From Flavobacteriales bacterium (lineage in GTDB: Bacteria > Bacteroidota > Bacteroidia > Flavobacteriales_F > PHOS-HE28), in NCBI GenBank assembly GCA_023382455.1, contig JAHDVX010000006.1:11995-75994 (forward strand): 64,000 nucleotides of DNA. The letters are read 5' to 3'. The position numbers and the translations under genes were made by a program. Below the pieces are notes generated by a model. That model was not told the DNA's origin and made no database searches. It was given only the letters and a program-made list of their open reading frames with translations. Shown in pieces: positions 62,780 to 64,000 of the stretch; position 1 is the first letter of the stretch, and every line of letters begins with the position of its first letter.

Positions 62780-64000
62780 TCAGCGCACCACGGTCACATG
62801 GCCGTAGCGGTCCGCGGCTTGGCCGGCAGGGCCGTAGTAGCGGAACATGAACGGATAAACGCCGGGCACCGGCCGATGTCCGTTGAACGTGCCATCCCAG
62901 CGCTCAGTGGGGTCCTCCGATTCGAACACCAGCCGGCCCCAGCGGTCGAAGATGCGCAGCCGGAAATACTGGATCCCGGTTCCGTCCACGCCCCACGTGT
63001 CGTTGATGCCGTCCCCGTCCGGGGTGAAGGCATTGGGCAGGTACAGGTTGAACTGCGGCGACACGTTGATGTATTTCACCAGCGTATCCACGCAGCCCAG
63101 GGTGTCCACAATGGCCAACTGGACCGGGTGCAGGCCTGGCTCGGGAAAAGTCACCACTGGGTTGCGGTGCGTGCTCTCCAGGTCCTCCACGCCGAAATCC
63201 CATGACCACGCAATGGCGCCTATGCTCAGGTCGTGGAACTGTACCGGGAAATTGTCCTCCCACAGGCTGCCGTCGATGGCGAAATCCGCAATGGGGCGCT
63301 CCACGGCCACGATGGCGTAGGTGGAATCGCTGATGAGGCATTCATCCGTGACCTTGGCCCAATACCCGGCCGTGTGCTCCGGATGCACCTGGATGCTGTC
63401 CGCCATGGCTCCGGTATTCCACACTATGCTGTACGCCCCGTGGCCCGCCGTGGGGAAGGCCCGTACCGTGATGGTGTCGCCGTAGCAGATCAGCGTGTCA
63501 GGCAGCACTTGCACCCGCACCGAATCATAGTCCACGGCAACGGCGGCGGAATCAACCAGCAGGTTCCCGCACAGGTCGGTCACCTGCAGGTTGAAGGTCT
63601 CCGTCACCGGCGGCGCCACGTTGATCTGCGCCACAGCCCCCAGGCCACCGGCCCAGGCATAGGTGTAGGGCGGCGTTCCCCCGGAGACGGTCCCGTGCAT
63701 CACCACCGGGGTTTCCGGGCAATGGACCAGGGTATCCGGACCCACTTCCAGCTGGAAGCTGTCCGGTTGGAAGATGGTCAGCGTCATGCTGTCCACGGGA
63801 TTGAACACGCCGCATTCATCCGTGACCGAAAGGATGTACACGGTGGTCTGTGGTGGGCGCAGCCAGGCCATGGTATCCCCATCGGCCAGTCCCGTGTTCC
63901 AATCCAGTGTCAATGTGCCGAAACCTCCGGAAACATGTGCGACCATCAAGGTGCTGTCCGAGCAGGTCAACATCGTGTCGGCATTGATGCTCACGTTGAT
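62780..64000 (-). CDS. Gliding-type surface protein, 3' part only
   Basis: The gene enters from the right edge, so its N-terminus is missing; at least 406 residues are visible. They form repeated immunoglobulin-like/PKD modules with the pattern DTLICYGDTITV...Y-x-W-x-[TG]-G, then a PKD domain with FHDLSIGAIAWSWDFG. The C-terminus is a gliding-motility-type (T9SS type B, CHU_C) domain: LPNAFTPDGDGINDTWG, RIFDRWGRLVFES, WDGTFNG and VPGVYPFMF. Such proteins are large adhesins exported and attached through the type IX system. It converges with the MORN gene over 109 bases, which hold no gene. Confidence 0.88.
   Translation of the reverse strand: MNVSINADTMLTCSDSTLMVAHVSGGFGTLTLDWNTGLADGDTMAWLRPPQTTVYILSVTDECGVFNPVDSMTLTIFQPDSFQLEVGPDTLVHCPETPVVMHGTVSGGTPPYTYAWAGGLGAVAQINVAPPVTETFNLQVTDLCGNLLVDSAAVAVDYDSVRVQVLPDTLICYGDTITVRAFPTAGHGAYSIVWNTGAMADSIQVHPEHTAGYWAKVTDECLISDSTYAIVAVERPIADFAIDGSLWEDNFPVQFHDLSIGAIAWSWDFGVEDLESTHRNPVVTFPEPGLHPVQLAIVDTLGCVDTLVKYINVSPQFNLYLPNAFTPDGDGINDTWGVDGTGIQYFRLRIFDRWGRLVFESEDPTERWDGTFNGHRPVPGVYPFMFRYYGPAGQAADRYGHVTVVR

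Overview
The window is chromosomal DNA of a GC-rich member of the Bacteroidota, probably a Flavobacteriales-like lineage. The evidence is the complete alternative complex III respiratory operon (actABCDEF followed by cytochrome oxidase genes), at least six proteins with type IX secretion (T9SS) sorting tails, PKD and gliding-type C-terminal domains, promoters of the Bacteroidota type (TAnnTTTG), and the near absence of Shine-Dalgarno sequences before start codons. There is no rRNA, tRNA, insertion sequence, phage or CRISPR array that I can support.

Layout. 1-214 is homopolymer-rich and looks like a poor contig end. 215-5134 is a molybdenum cofactor cluster on the plus strand (ThiF-like protein, TauE permease, moeA, mobA, moaD, moaE, fused moaC-mog). 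moaA lies apart at 12127-13119 on the other strand. 5146-6408 is an SGNH hydrolase gene broken by an in-frame stop. 6543-16733 holds housekeeping genes (nucleoid protein, polA, tag, ruvB), a PLP enzyme and small envelope proteins. 16808-28396 is one eight-gene operon for alternative complex III plus aa3-type oxidase, ended by a perfect hairpin terminator. 29272-33764 is rimP-nusA-infB, with a terminator-like hairpin inside its leader. 33908-45360 carries an EamA transporter, a secreted metalloprotease, a cystathionine gamma-synthase/lyase, a two-subunit NAD-dependent formate dehydrogenase, a HAD phosphatase, a secreted propeller protein and a 54-residue basic protein.

45422-51742 is a tightly overlapping carotenoid operon (crtI, crtB, idi, photolyase, SRPBCC protein, crtZ, crtY fused to an extra domain). 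Divergent from it are a duplicated DUF4397 cell-surface protein and, at 53793, a MerR regulator that keeps the residues used by CarH/LitR proteins to bind adenosylcobalamin as a light sensor. Together these look like a light-responsive pigment and DNA-repair regulon. 54834-64000 holds a 53-residue chimeric gene, a diheme cytochrome c, a queuosine-precursor transporter, a MOSC protein, an AbiEii-type toxin/antitoxin-like pair, a five-heme cytochrome with a T9SS-like tail, a YwqK/MORN repeat protein and the 3' part of a large gliding-type adhesin.

The Mo cofactor genes, MobA and the formate dehydrogenase fit one another: MobA makes the bis-MGD form needed by this enzyme family. Formate-derived NADH would feed a quinol pool oxidised by alternative complex III. 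The observations I find most worth checking are the chimeric small gene, the lycopene cyclase fusion with a buried signal-peptide-like segment, the leader hairpin of the nusA operon, the promoters only 5-9 bases before start codons, and 7-base degenerate tandem repeats at three loci.
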